From Akkermansiaceae bacterium (GTDB lineage: Bacteria; Verrucomicrobiota; Verrucomicrobiia; Verrucomicrobiales; Akkermansiaceae), in contig JACKQB010000001.1 of the NCBI GenBank assembly GCA_024233115.1, positions 558,001 to 622,000 on the forward strand: 64,000 nucleotides of DNA. Reading direction: 5' to 3'. The translations under genes were made by a program, and so were the position numbers. The notes beneath the pieces were generated by a model that did not search any database, was not told the origin of the DNA, and worked only from the letters and a program-made list of their open reading frames with translations. Shown one piece after another: positions 43,918-53,200 of this stretch (position 1 is its first letter; every line of letters begins with the position of its first letter).

Positions 43918-44280
43918 ATGGCTACGATAAAAGAGAACAAACCTCGAACAGCGACATCCATGAAGATCCGGGCATTACAGGATCGCTACGGGTTCACTCA
44001 ACCCGAGATTGGCCGGCTTAGTGGTTACGCTCCTCGTTCTATTGCCAATTGGCTCGGTGGGAAAAAAGTGGCCCCGCCCGCCCGCCAGAAATTTACCGAG
44101 CTTGATCGTCTTCTCTCCGCATTGGAAACCCTTGTGCAAGAAGCCTCGGAGGTTGCTGATTGGTTAGATGAACCCAACAAAGCCTTCGAGGGATCCACAC
44201 CCATGCAGGTTATCGAACGTGGAGAAAGCGACCGCATCTGGCGCATGATCTACTTTCTCGAATCTGGTGAGCCTGGTTAA
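43918..44280 (+). CDS. Xre/MbcA/ParS-type antitoxin (DUF2384)
   Basis: 120 aa from the ATG at 43918. The N-terminal half is a helix-turn-helix (LQDRYGFTQPEIGRLSGYAPRSIANW in parts). The C-terminal half is the DUF2384 toxin-binding domain with WLDEPNKAFEGSTP and MQVIERGESDRIWRMIYFLE. It is the expected antitoxin of a RES toxin and also represses the operon in known pairs. The order toxin then antitoxin is the reverse of most Xre-RES operons. With the toxin broken, this gene may be a free antitoxin. Confidence 0.85.
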   Translation: MATIKENKPRTATSMKIRALQDRYGFTQPEIGRLSGYAPRSIANWLGGKKVAPPARQKFTELDRLLSALETLVQEASEVADWLDEPNKAFEGSTPMQVIERGESDRIWRMIYFLESGEPG

Positions 44281-44300
44281 AATAGCCACAGAATATTGCC

Positions 44301-44639
44301 ATGATGCCCTACGAACAATATGAGCAACAGGCCGTTATCGCTCATTTGGGGAAATTAAGTAGAGACTTCAATGTATGGTCTGAATGGATTGATGCTATAC
44401 ACTCGGAAAGGGAGGCGATTGCTAATTTGATACGACTTCGAAATGAGATGAGTCACCCAGATTTCATTCTCGTTCCTGAAAAGATTCATCAATCAGATCA
44501 AGAGTTTGAGGTTTTATTGACTCGTCTTATACCGAAGCTTCGTGCCGCAGTGATGGGTGTTGACTTGCTTCTGCACAAGTCACGTTCTCCAGCGGGAGTT
44601 AGAGATGCGCGTTGGCGATCATTTGTCTCGTCGCGATAA
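44301..44639 (+). CDS. small helical protein with a HEPN-like RNxxxH motif
   Basis: 112 aa and predominantly helical by composition. The segment LIRLRNEMSHPDF contains RN followed three residues later by His, as in the HEPN RNase signature (R-x4-6-H, often RN-x3-H). The whole protein is close to HEPN size. The family call rests on that motif only. It lies 20 nt after the antitoxin, in the same AT-richer patch, so it may be part of the same defence or toxin islet between tex and glpX. A second ATG at 44304 is an equally good start. Confidence 0.45.
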   Translation: MMPYEQYEQQAVIAHLGKLSRDFNVWSEWIDAIHSEREAIANLIRLRNEMSHPDFILVPEKIHQSDQEFEVLLTRLIPKLRAAVMGVDLLLHKSRSPAGVRDARWRSFVSSR

Positions 44640-44670
44640 GCGGCAATCAGTTAATCGCTTGCATGGGCTG

Positions 44671-45729
44671 TTACCCCATCCTGGTTTCCTGATGTGTGGA
44701 TCGTAAATGGATGGTCTTGGTCCTGAGGTCGTGGTGTGCCTCGATAAAGCGAACCGTTTTACTCCGAATACGCATCAGTACCGAGTGGGTGATGGCGGTA
44801 TGCCCGTCGACGTGGACGCCTTTCAGCAGGGGGCTCGGACTGATACCGGTGGCTGAAAATATAATGTTGTTCCCCTTTGCCAAATCGCGGGAACGGAAAA
44901 TGGTGTCCAGTTTGTCACCCCAGCCACTGGCGATGAGTTGCTGTTTTTCTGCCTCGTCGGCTGGCCAGATTTTGGCTTGCTGGCCGCCGCCCAGGCAGCG
45001 TAGACCTGCTGCTGATAGAACCCCTTCGGGTGATCCGCCAATGCCCGCGTAGAGGTCGACGTCAGTACTCGGTAACGACGGTGCCATGGCTGCCGTGATG
45101 TCGCCGTCCGCGATCATGCGTAGCTTGCTGCCGATGCTGCGTATTTCTTCGACGATGTGCTCATTCCGTGGCCGGTCTAACACCATGACCGTGATGTCCC
45201 GGATATTTTTGCCAAGGATTTTGGCGGAGATCTTGATGACCTCTGAAATAGGGGCATCCACACTGATGGGTAAGGAGGGGTCCTTGATCCAGGCCTGGCG
45301 CACGGCCTCGGTGTACGACAGCTTGTTCATGTAAAATGCCGGGATCTCCTGGAGCGCGCAATCCTCACCTTCCTCGGGGATGGCGGCTGCGATGCAGCTG
45401 ATCGAGTTGGGCATTCCCTTGGCGACGTTTGTCGTGCCGTCGACCGGATCGAGGGCAATATCAAAACTCGGGCTGCCTTCTGACCAGGTGCCGACTTTTT
45501 CCCCTTTGAAAAGTCCGGGTGCTTCGTCCTTGATACCTTCACCGATAACGACCTCGCCACGAATATCCATCAGGTCGAACATGCCTCGGATCGCATCACA
45601 AGCTGCATAATCGGCTGATTCCTTTTCACCGCGCCCCATCCAATGAGAGCTGTGCAAGGCCGCGTTTTCAGTGGCTCTTAGAAACTCGAATTCAAGGATA
45701 CGCTCTTCATCTTTGGGGATCATACTCAT
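44671..45729 (-). CDS. glpX: fructose-1,6-bisphosphatase class II
   Basis: 352 aa from the ATG at 45729. GlpX hydrolyses fructose-1,6-bisphosphate in gluconeogenesis (or sedoheptulose-1,7-bisphosphate). Lithium-sensitive phosphatase-type metal motifs are seen: GEGIKDEAPG, FDIALDPVDGTTNVAKG and DGDITAAMAPS, then GIGGSPEGVLSAAGLRCLGG and GHTAITHSVLMR. The frame runs on upstream to 46164, overlapping the GNAT gene, but the conserved N-terminus (EERILEFEFLRATENAAL) begins right after the chosen ATG. Confidence 0.94.
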   Translation of the reverse strand: MSMIPKDEERILEFEFLRATENAALHSSHWMGRGEKESADYAACDAIRGMFDLMDIRGEVVIGEGIKDEAPGLFKGEKVGTWSEGSPSFDIALDPVDGTTNVAKGMPNSISCIAAAIPEEGEDCALQEIPAFYMNKLSYTEAVRQAWIKDPSLPISVDAPISEVIKISAKILGKNIRDITVMVLDRPRNEHIVEEIRSIGSKLRMIADGDITAAMAPSLPSTDVDLYAGIGGSPEGVLSAAGLRCLGGGQQAKIWPADEAEKQQLIASGWGDKLDTIFRSRDLAKGNNIIFSATGISPSPLLKGVHVDGHTAITHSVLMRIRSKTVRFIEAHHDLRTKTIHLRSTHQETRMG

Positions 45730-45863
45730 GGTTTGGCCAGTTGGTTGTTGATTGCATGGAAGCCGTTCAATGGCTCGCATCATACGCGGATTACATCCGG
45801 ATGCGACCCTATTACCTGTCATAAGGAAAACCGACCCTCCTCCTGCGGTCTCCAAGCCTTTGA

Positions 45864-46769
45864 CTAACCTGTCTCCGGCATGAATGTTGGCATGACGACA
45901 CCCGTGGTCGTGATGGACTCGCCAAGCACTTGTGAGACGTGCAGTTCCAGGTTCCGGGCACCGAGCCGGTAGAGTCGGCTGATCAGCCCGGCTTCGTCCG
46001 CAGGAACCAGAAAAACCGGTTGTCGCCCCGGCGCGCGTTTGTGGTGGGCGAGGATCAAGCGGAGAGCTACCTGCCAGTTGCGGCAGACTCCAGGGCCTAA
46101 CATACAACTGGCTGGATGGTTGATTGCCGTGAGGAACCCGGTGATAGTTCCACCTTCCTCGCACACAAGGGTATGCCAGACACCTTGTTGGTTTGTGATG
46201 AAGTAGCGGTAGTCTTTTTCTCTTCGGATTCCGGTGAGAGCCATTTCAAGATCCGCCATTTGCCGGGTATCATCGATGGTGGCCCCACGTATGGTTTCTG
46301 TTGCGCCTGGAACATCACCGGTATCGGGTGGTTTGGGAAACTGCATGTCCTGATAGAGTGCAAGCGGTGTGAACCCGGCCTTGGTATAGAGTGAGTAGGA
46401 ATCCAGGTTCATCGCGCTGGAAACGAGCCTTACCGGCATGCCCTCCGCCCGTTTGATGATTGCATCGAGCAGTGCCCTCGCCACACCCCGGCACGCTGCC
46501 CCGGGGTGGACATTCATAATGCCCAGCGAGACGTGTGTTTCCCGGGGATGATAGAAACAACTACCGACGATGCCTCCGTCGTCAGCAACCGCGACCAGGC
46601 AGCACCCCGGGTCCAGATCCTCGTAGACATCGGTAAAGAGGCGGCAGTCACCCGCTTCTCCGGGAAATACCTCAAAGCCACGGTTTTTCTGATACCAGTG
46701 ATTGGTGCTCTGATGGATCAGTAACGCGACTTGATCGCGCTCGTCATCACGCATGGGGCGTATGGTCAT
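45864..46769 (-). CDS. GNAT-family acetyltransferase
   Basis: 301 aa. The N-terminal half is a GNAT domain: CCLVAVADDGGIVGSCFYH, then MNVHPGAACRGVARALLDAII containing the acetyl-CoA pyrophosphate loop (RGVARAL), and NLDSYSLYTKAGF. The second half (about 155-301) looks like a second, degenerate GNAT-like domain with MALTGIRREKDYRYFI. Double-GNAT proteins acetylate small molecules or protein termini; the substrate is unknown. It is separated from glpX by 134 nt and from the aminopeptidase gene by 63 nt on the same strand. Confidence 0.8.
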   Translation of the reverse strand: MTIRPMRDDERDQVALLIHQSTNHWYQKNRGFEVFPGEAGDCRLFTDVYEDLDPGCCLVAVADDGGIVGSCFYHPRETHVSLGIMNVHPGAACRGVARALLDAIIKRAEGMPVRLVSSAMNLDSYSLYTKAGFTPLALYQDMQFPKPPDTGDVPGATETIRGATIDDTRQMADLEMALTGIRREKDYRYFITNQQGVWHTLVCEEGGTITGFLTAINHPASCMLGPGVCRNWQVALRLILAHHKRAPGRQPVFLVPADEAGLISRLYRLGARNLELHVSQVLGESITTTGVVMPTFMPETG

Positions 46770-46832
46770 GCTTGTATCCTAGACCAAGGATCGCGCTCTG
46801 GCCAAGTCGTTTGATGGCGTGCTTGACGTGTG

Positions 46833-48632
46833 TTAAACCTCCAGGGGACGACATTCGTTTTTCAACCACTCTTTTTCCTCCTCATTCAACAATGGGGAGA
46901 GTTTTTCAAACACCTCCACATGGTAATTGTTGAGCCAGGTAATCTGGTGCGGCGGAAGCATGGACGGCTCGATCAGATCGGTGTTGATCGGGCAGAATGT
47001 CAGGTTTTCAAATTTAAAAAACCGACCAAACGCAGTCTCCCGCGCCAGCACCGTGTGGACCATGTTTTCAATGCGGATACCATGCTCGCCAGGACGATAA
47101 CAGCCTGGCTCGATGGTGGTGATCATGCCCGGTTTCATGACCTCGGTGGAAATTCCGGAAATATTCTGCGGCCCTTCGTGCACTTCCAAGCCAAACCCGA
47201 CTCCGTGACCCGTGCCGTGTTTGAAATTGCGCCCATGACGCCAGAGTGCCTGACGGCAGATGCCATCGAGTTGTGCGCCGGTAGCACCTTCGGCAAATAC
47301 TAACAGAAGCAAGTCAAGCATGCTGCCAAGCACCGCTGTGTAGTCTTCCTTTTGCTGTTGGGTCGGCTCACCCATTGGGATGGTTCGGGTGGTGTCGGTG
47401 GTGCCGTGGACAAAATTTCCACCCGAGTCGATCAGGAAGATGCTTTCTAACAAAACGAGTTTATCGGTAGTTTCATCCACCGAGTAATGGTTAAGGGCAC
47501 CATCGGGGCCGTAACCCATGATGGACTCGAAGCTGACGTGACGGTAGCCGGTAACCTCAGCGCGGAAGGCCTCGAGTTTACGGCTGGCTGATAGCTCGGT
47601 AACGGTGATCCCATGATTCAGGCTGCGGTATAACCAGGTGTAAAATTTTACCATCGCAGCCCCATCGTCAATGAGCGCTTGTTTCAGGTGCTTGACCTCG
47701 GTTGCGTTTTTAATGGCTTTCAGGTCAGTGACGATAGCGCGGCCTTCAACCTGCACACAATGCTCCGCTGCCTTCGCAAGGTGATAACTGATGTAGGCCG
47801 GGACCAGAAGTAGGCGTGTGGATGGATCGAGGGATTTTAAAACAAGCTCCACCTCGCCGTAGTCTCTGATCGTCACACCGGCGGATTCAAACCTCGCCGT
47901 CGCTTCACCGGTGAGTTTATCGGAATCGACAAAAAACAGCACCTCGTCCATCGTCACCAGGGTGTAGCAGTAGGGGGTTGGGTTGGCAAAAATATCTGTT
48001 CCACGGAAATTGAGTAACCAGCATGATTCGTCTGTGCGCCCCAGCAGATGGGCACCGATTTTCAGCTCCCGCATTTTACGGCGGACGGCGGTGATCTTCT
48101 CCCCGGTGCTTTGTCCGGCGTATTGGTCATCCACCAGAAACAACTCACCCTTGGGTGCTGCGGGGCGGTCGGTCCAGATGGTTTCTATCAGGTCGAGGTC
48201 GGTTCTGATTTTGAAACCGGCGAGTTCGAACGCCTTAATCCATTTTTTGGCCTGATTGAGATCGGTGTCCGCGCCGTTGAAGGCGACGGTTTTGCCGTTT
48301 TCGAGATTAGCTTTCAGCCAGTCATCGATGGATAGGACACCCAGATCACTCATGCGCATCAGTTCAATCCCGGTTCCTTTGATGGCATCCGAGGCAATTT
48401 CGTAATAACGGCTGTCTGTCCAAAGCCCACACCAGTCGGGGGTGATCACCACCGTACCAGCTGAACCCTTCATGCCAGTGAGCCATTGCCGACAGCACCA
48501 ACGCCCGGCCACGTATTCGTTATGATGCGGGTCGGCGTTGGCCACGATCAGGGCATCGATGTTTTCGTCCGCCATGGCAGCGCGGAGGCTGGAAATCTTA
48601 TCATTCACTTGCACGACAAAAACAAAGTCCAA
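46833..48632 (-). CDS. pepP: Xaa-Pro aminopeptidase (M24B, three-domain type)
   Basis: 599 codons, the size of the eukaryote-like XPNPEP1 group and larger than E. coli PepP. Two creatinase-like N-terminal domains (ADPHHNEYVAGRWCCRQWLTGMKG in parts) precede the pita-bread metallopeptidase core. The metal ligands and surroundings are IFLIDSGGNFVHGTTDTTRT (Asp), GTGHGVGFGLEVHEGPQ (His), and MITTIEPGCYRPGEHGIRIENM (Glu). It removes N-terminal residues next to proline. The frame opens with TTG at 48632; GTG codons at 48614 and 48608 are more likely starts, giving VQVNDKISSLRAAM at the N-terminus. Confidence 0.9.
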   Translation of the reverse strand: MDFVFVVQVNDKISSLRAAMADENIDALIVANADPHHNEYVAGRWCCRQWLTGMKGSAGTVVITPDWCGLWTDSRYYEIASDAIKGTGIELMRMSDLGVLSIDDWLKANLENGKTVAFNGADTDLNQAKKWIKAFELAGFKIRTDLDLIETIWTDRPAAPKGELFLVDDQYAGQSTGEKITAVRRKMRELKIGAHLLGRTDESCWLLNFRGTDIFANPTPYCYTLVTMDEVLFFVDSDKLTGEATARFESAGVTIRDYGEVELVLKSLDPSTRLLLVPAYISYHLAKAAEHCVQVEGRAIVTDLKAIKNATEVKHLKQALIDDGAAMVKFYTWLYRSLNHGITVTELSASRKLEAFRAEVTGYRHVSFESIMGYGPDGALNHYSVDETTDKLVLLESIFLIDSGGNFVHGTTDTTRTIPMGEPTQQQKEDYTAVLGSMLDLLLLVFAEGATGAQLDGICRQALWRHGRNFKHGTGHGVGFGLEVHEGPQNISGISTEVMKPGMITTIEPGCYRPGEHGIRIENMVHTVLARETAFGRFFKFENLTFCPINTDLIEPSMLPPHQITWLNNYHVEVFEKLSPLLNEEEKEWLKNECRPLEV

Positions 48633-48792
48633 AGCTGCTTGAGCCTCAAGGTAATTCGGTTGCTAATCCACCGGGCTGATGGCGGGCCTGGTCGCGTCCG
48701 GGGAGGGCAGTCTCCCCTGCACCGATCCCGCACCATTTTTGCACAGGTGAATTTATTGTTTCACTCAACGTTCATTCGATTACAATACAGGT

Positions 48793-49389
48793 ATGAAAAA
48801 AGTATTCCTCACCCCCCTGGTCAGTCTGATTGTCCCGTTTTCATTGATACACGCTGCCAACGATGAAGCCAGGGTTCCCGTTACGGTCACGATCAAGACT
48901 CCTACTTTGGGATGGAAATTAAAAATCCAAAGCGCGCATACACGGGGCGATCAACTCCTGCTGGTCTGCTTGGCGAACCCGCCCGGGGGTGTCGGGTTAA
49001 CCGCGATCGGTAAAGCCAGCGATACGATCCAATTAGGCAAAGGCCTGGCTGATAGGAAAAGAGTGGTTTATCTGTTAGGAAAAACCTGGAATTGGGATCA
49101 GGAGGGTGTCATTGGTGTCACTCCCAAGGAATTGCAAAAACACCTCGAGGGAAGCCAGCCGGTCTACACGGCCAAGGATGGAAAAGCGGCAAAGCCACTC
49201 AAGGGTAATGACGATGACTTCATTGGCCTCAGCTACGAAAAAGCAGTGGAACTGGCCAAGCAGCGCAAGCTTCCCTGCCGGGTTGTTCTCAAGGATGGTC
49301 GACCACTCCCCGCCACCATGGACCACCGCCCGGATCGTTTGAACTTTGTCCTTGAGAATAACGTGGTCACCAAGGTTCGCCGGGGCTGA
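48793..49389 (+). CDS. secreted protein with peptidase-inhibitor I78-like C-terminal domain
   Basis: 198 aa with a signal peptide ending SLIHAAN. An N-terminal beta domain (about 25-95) has no recognised family. The C-terminal 60 residues (DFIGLSYEKAVELAKQRKLP, then CRVVLKDGRPLPATMDHRPD and RLNFVLENNVVTKVRRG) match the I78 inhibitor pattern, including the RLN strand. I78 proteins resemble eglin-type serine protease inhibitors and are often periplasmic. The start has good signal features and is preceded by an AT-rich promoter-like region. Confidence 0.65.
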   Translation: MKKVFLTPLVSLIVPFSLIHAANDEARVPVTVTIKTPTLGWKLKIQSAHTRGDQLLLVCLANPPGGVGLTAIGKASDTIQLGKGLADRKRVVYLLGKTWNWDQEGVIGVTPKELQKHLEGSQPVYTAKDGKAAKPLKGNDDDFIGLSYEKAVELAKQRKLPCRVVLKDGRPLPATMDHRPDRLNFVLENNVVTKVRRG

Positions 49390-49432
49390 CCGCCCTGTCA
49401 GCGATGACCACGGAGGAGAAAAATTCTCACAC

Positions 49433-49730
49433 GATATCGATTCATGGGAGCCCCCCAACGGGGTGAAAGGAGACATAGCCCGTGCCTTGTTTTATATGGC
49501 GGTGCGCTACGAGGGGGATGAGCCGGGCTCCGTGGATCTCGAATTATCAGATACACCAAGCCTGACCCAAGGCGTGCGCGGGAAACTTTCGGTTCCCCAA
49601 AAATGGCATCAGTTTGATCCTGTTAGTGAAGAGGGAAAAAACGCGTAACAACCAGATCCACCGGAGTTACCAGGGGAATAGAAACCCCTTTGTTGACCAC
49701 CCGGAGTGGGTGGAAAAGGTTTTCCAATAA
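49433..49730 (+). pseudogene. endonuclease I family remnant, frameshifted
   Basis: The first frame reads WEPPNGVKGDIARALFYMAV and LSVPQKWHQFDPVSEE, then hits a stop at 49648. A one-base shift at about 49632 restores EKTRNNQIHRSYQGNRNPFV and DHPEWVEKVFQ to a stop at 49730. Both parts are hallmarks of the EndA/endonuclease I family (secreted nuclease). The catalytic His region upstream of WEPP is missing. The remnant directly follows the I78-like gene and precedes tRNA-Arg. Confidence 0.8.
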
Positions 49731-49835
49731 GCGGCGTGTAAGCTCACTGCTGCTTGCCGTCCGATCTGGGAGTTCCGGGAAAATCCTGCCAACACTACTT
49801 GACTAGACAGAAAATAAACGTCAAACATTCCCCGC

Positions 49836-49907
49836 GCTCCCGTAGTTCAATGGATAGAACAAGGGTTTCCTAAACCTTAGATACAGGTTCGATTCCTGTC
49901 GGGAGTA
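49836..49907 (+). tRNA. tRNA-Arg (anticodon CCT)
   Basis: 72 nt with a full cloverleaf. The acceptor GCTCCCG pairs with CGGGAGT (first pair G-U), the anticodon stem AGGGT/ACCTT holds loop TTCCTAA with anticodon CCT, and the T arm is ACAGG-TTCGATT-CCTGT. The CCA end is not encoded. It reads the rare AGG arginine codon. A 36-bp repeat starts 26 nt after its 3' end, so this tRNA marks the insertion locus of the restriction island. Confidence 0.95.
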
Positions 49908-49933
49908 TTTTTATCAAAACGCCTGTGAGCCTT

Positions 49934-49969
49934 GTAAATCAAGGGGTATGGGCGGTTTTATGGGTCGGG
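49934..49969. repeat. left 36-bp direct repeat (candidate attL)
   Basis: Identical over 36 bases to 58291-58326 (starts gtaaatcaaggggtatgg). At this copy the repeat is extended on the left into a symmetric core CCTTG-TAAAT-CAAGG, the type of site bound by tyrosine recombinases. The other copy has only the right arm of that core. Confidence 0.8.
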
Positions 49970-50079
49970 GCAGACAATCAGAGTTGCCTCTATTCCCGCC
50001 AGTTTCCAAGGCGCGGTTCGAGTGGGTCCTTGAATTTGACAACGATGGGTAAACCGCCAATGATTCTTTCCAAGACGGT

Positions 50080-50142
50080 ATGAGGAAAACCATTCTATTT
50101 TTGGATATTGACGGGGTTCTCGTTCCCTTTGATGTTGTTTGA
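50080..50142 (+). pseudogene. HAD-like phosphatase N-terminal fragment
   Basis: A 20-codon frame, MRKTILFLDIDGVLVPFD plus two residues, then a stop. The LDIDGV motif is motif I of HAD-superfamily phosphatases. Nothing of motifs II-IV follows. It lies between the left repeat and hsdR, so it may be a host or passenger gene truncated when the island formed. Confidence 0.45.
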
Positions 50143-50206
50143 AAAGATGATGGTTTACCCCGCTCAATCATTCTGCTAGGTGTAACTTCAAAGAGCAAAC
50201 AGCAGC

Positions 50207-53200
50207 ATGTCGGCCAAATTCAACGAAGACTCCAGGGTGAAAATCCCGTCCATCCTCCATCTGGTCAGCATGGGCTACGATTATCTTTCGTTGAAGGACC
50301 ATAAATGGGACAGCTCGAACAATATTTTCACCGATGTTTTCAAAGAAGCCGTTGACCGCATCAATGGCGGGCTGGAGCCGCCGGAGCTGAACCGCATCTA
50401 CAAAGACCTCTCGCTCAAACTCGACAACGAGGACCTTGGCAAGGCGTTCTACGAGGCGATCACCACCCAGTCAGGCACAAAGCTGATCGACTTCGAGGAC
50501 TTCAGCAACAACACCTTCCACGTCGTCACCGAGCTGCCCTGTGTCAATGGCGACGAGGAGTTCCGCCCTGACATCACGCTGCTGATCAACGGCATGCCCT
50601 TGGTTTTTATCGAGGTGAAAAAGCCCAACAACCGCAACGGTATCCTTGCCGAGAGGCGGCGCATCAACACCCGCTTCCAGAACAAGAAATTTCGTCGCTT
50701 TGTCAACATCACCCAGCTCATGGTGTTCTCCAACAACATGGAGTATGACGACAGCTCGCCGGAGCCTCTGCAAGGTGCCTATTACGCATCCCCCTCCTAC
50801 ACCGAACCGATATTCAACTACTTTCGTGAGGAAAATGAACCCGACCTCGCCAAACCCCTAACCCAGGTGGGTGAGGTTACTGAGAACTTCATCCTGAAAG
50901 ACACCAACCTCCAAAGCATTAAGGACACGCCTGAGTTTGCCACCAACAAATCACCAGACACCCCCACCAATCGCCTCTCCACCGCCCTTTTCAGCAGGGC
51001 CCGCCTCGCCTTCCTACTCAAGTTCGGCATCGCTTACGTGCATGGCACCCATGGAGGCTATGAGAAACACATCATGCGCTACCCGCAAATCTTCGCCACC
51101 ATGGCGATTGAGCAAGCCCTCGAAAACGGCACGCGCAAGGGTATCATCTGGCACACCCAAGGCAGCGGCAAGACCGCGCTCGCCTACTACAACGTCCACC
51201 ACCTGACCGATTATTTCAGCAGAAAAGGCATCATCCCGAAGTTCTACTTCATCGTGGACCGCATCGACCTACTGACCCAAGCGAGCCATGAGTTCAAAAG
51301 CCGGGGCCTGGTCGTGCATACCGTCAATTCACGCGATGCATTTGCCCGCGACATCCGGTCCACCCACGCCATCCACAACGACTCAGGCCGCCCCGAGATC
51401 ACCGTGGTCAATATCCAGAAGTTCAAAGACGAGTCCGATGTGGTCACCGCCGCCGACTACGACATCAAGCTCCAGCGCGTTTACTTCCTGGATGAGGTTC
51501 ACCGCTCGTATAATCCCGAAGGGAGCTTCCTCTCCAACCTCAATGAGTCCGACCCCAACGCAATCAAGATAGGACTCACAGGCACCCCACTCATCGGCGA
51601 CAACCTCAGGTCACGCGACCTGTTTGGCGATTACATTCACAAATACTACTACAACGCCTCCATCGCCGACGGCTACACCCTGCGCCTGATCCGGGAGGAA
51701 ATAGAGACCAAATACAAAATGGAACTCGCCGCCGTGCTGGAGGAAATCGACATCCTCAAGGACGGCAAAAACCGCAAGCAGCTCAATGCCCACGCAAAGT
51801 TCGTGGAGCCGATGCTCGACTACATTGTGCGCGACTTCGAGCAATCCCGCATCGCCTATGGCGACCCCACCATCGGTGCCATGGTCATCTGTGATTCAGC
51901 CGAGCAAGCGCGGATGATGGCGGAGGTCTTTGAAAGAAAATACAGCTCCCACCACTACGATTACTCCAGCGGCATAGGCGACTACGCACGCGCTGCCGGT
52001 AAAACGGTTCCCTACCATACCCGCGAGGTCAAGGCGCACACGGTCAACTCCCACGCCCTCATCCTGCATGACGTCGGCACCAAGGACGACCGCCGGCAAT
52101 GGGTGGAGGACTTCAAGGATGGAAACATCGACATCCTCTTTGTCTTCAACATGCTGCTCACAGGTTTCGATGCAAAGCGTCTCAAGAAACTCTACCTTGG
52201 CCGCATAATCAAGGCCCACAACCTTCTCCAGGCACTCACCCGCGTCAACCGCACCTACAAATCCTTCCGCTACGGTTACGTGGTGGACTTCGTGGACATC
52301 AGCAAGCAGTTTAAAAAAACCAACGAGGACTACTTCAGGGAACTCGAGGGCGAGCTGGGCAGCGAGATTGACCACTACTCGAACCTGTTCAAAACCGAGC
52401 AGGAGATCACCGCCGAGATCGAGGAGATCAAACACGTCCTACTCCACTTCGATACCGACAACGCCGAAACCTTTTCCCAACAAATCAGCGAGATCCAGGA
52501 CCGCGACACCATGCGCGAACTCACCCGCGCGCTCAACAACGCCCGCAGCCTCTACAACCTGATCCGCCTCTCCGGCCAGTATGAAATGCTCAATGAGCTT
52601 GATTTTAGAAAACTGACCAGGCTGTCAATCGAGGCCAACAACCACCTCGCCCTGCTCAATGAAAAACATGCCCTGGAACAGGGAGACGAAACCAAAAACC
52701 TACTCAACGTAGCCCTCGAGGACATCCTCTTCATGTTCCACAAAACCGGCGAGTCCGAGCTGGTCATTGCCGACGAACTGAAAAACAGCCTGCGCAAAAC
52801 CCGTGAAGGCCTCGGTGGCAGCATCGACCCCGGAGACCCCGAGTTCCTGTCGCTGAAAGCCGAGCTGGAAAGGATTTTCCAAAAGATGAATCTCCAGGAA
52901 ATGACCCAGGAGGACATGAAGGCCTACATCGAGGCACTGGATGACCTCCACGCCCGCGCCCGCGAGCTGGAGCGCAAGAACCAGCTACTGCGCGCCAAGT
53001 ATGCCAACGATGCCAAATACGCCCGCATCCATAAACGCCTACGCGAAAAAGGAGAACCCACCCGAGACGAGCGCAAACTCATCAAGGCCCTGCAAGACCT
53101 CAAGAAACGCACCGATGAACAGCTCGTCCACAACTCCCAGATCCTCAACAACGAGTCGTTCTCGGAAAAGGAAATGGTGCGTATCGTCATCGAGCAGTTC

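Noticed and set aside
45729..46164. N-terminal extension of GlpX overlapping the GNAT gene
   Set aside because: Not conserved in GlpX and in a different frame from the GNAT protein, which is clearly coding there.
49346..49648. Open frame taken as an intact 100-aa gene
   Set aside because: Its similarity to endonuclease I starts in the middle and continues in another frame after a one-base shift, so it is part of a pseudogene.
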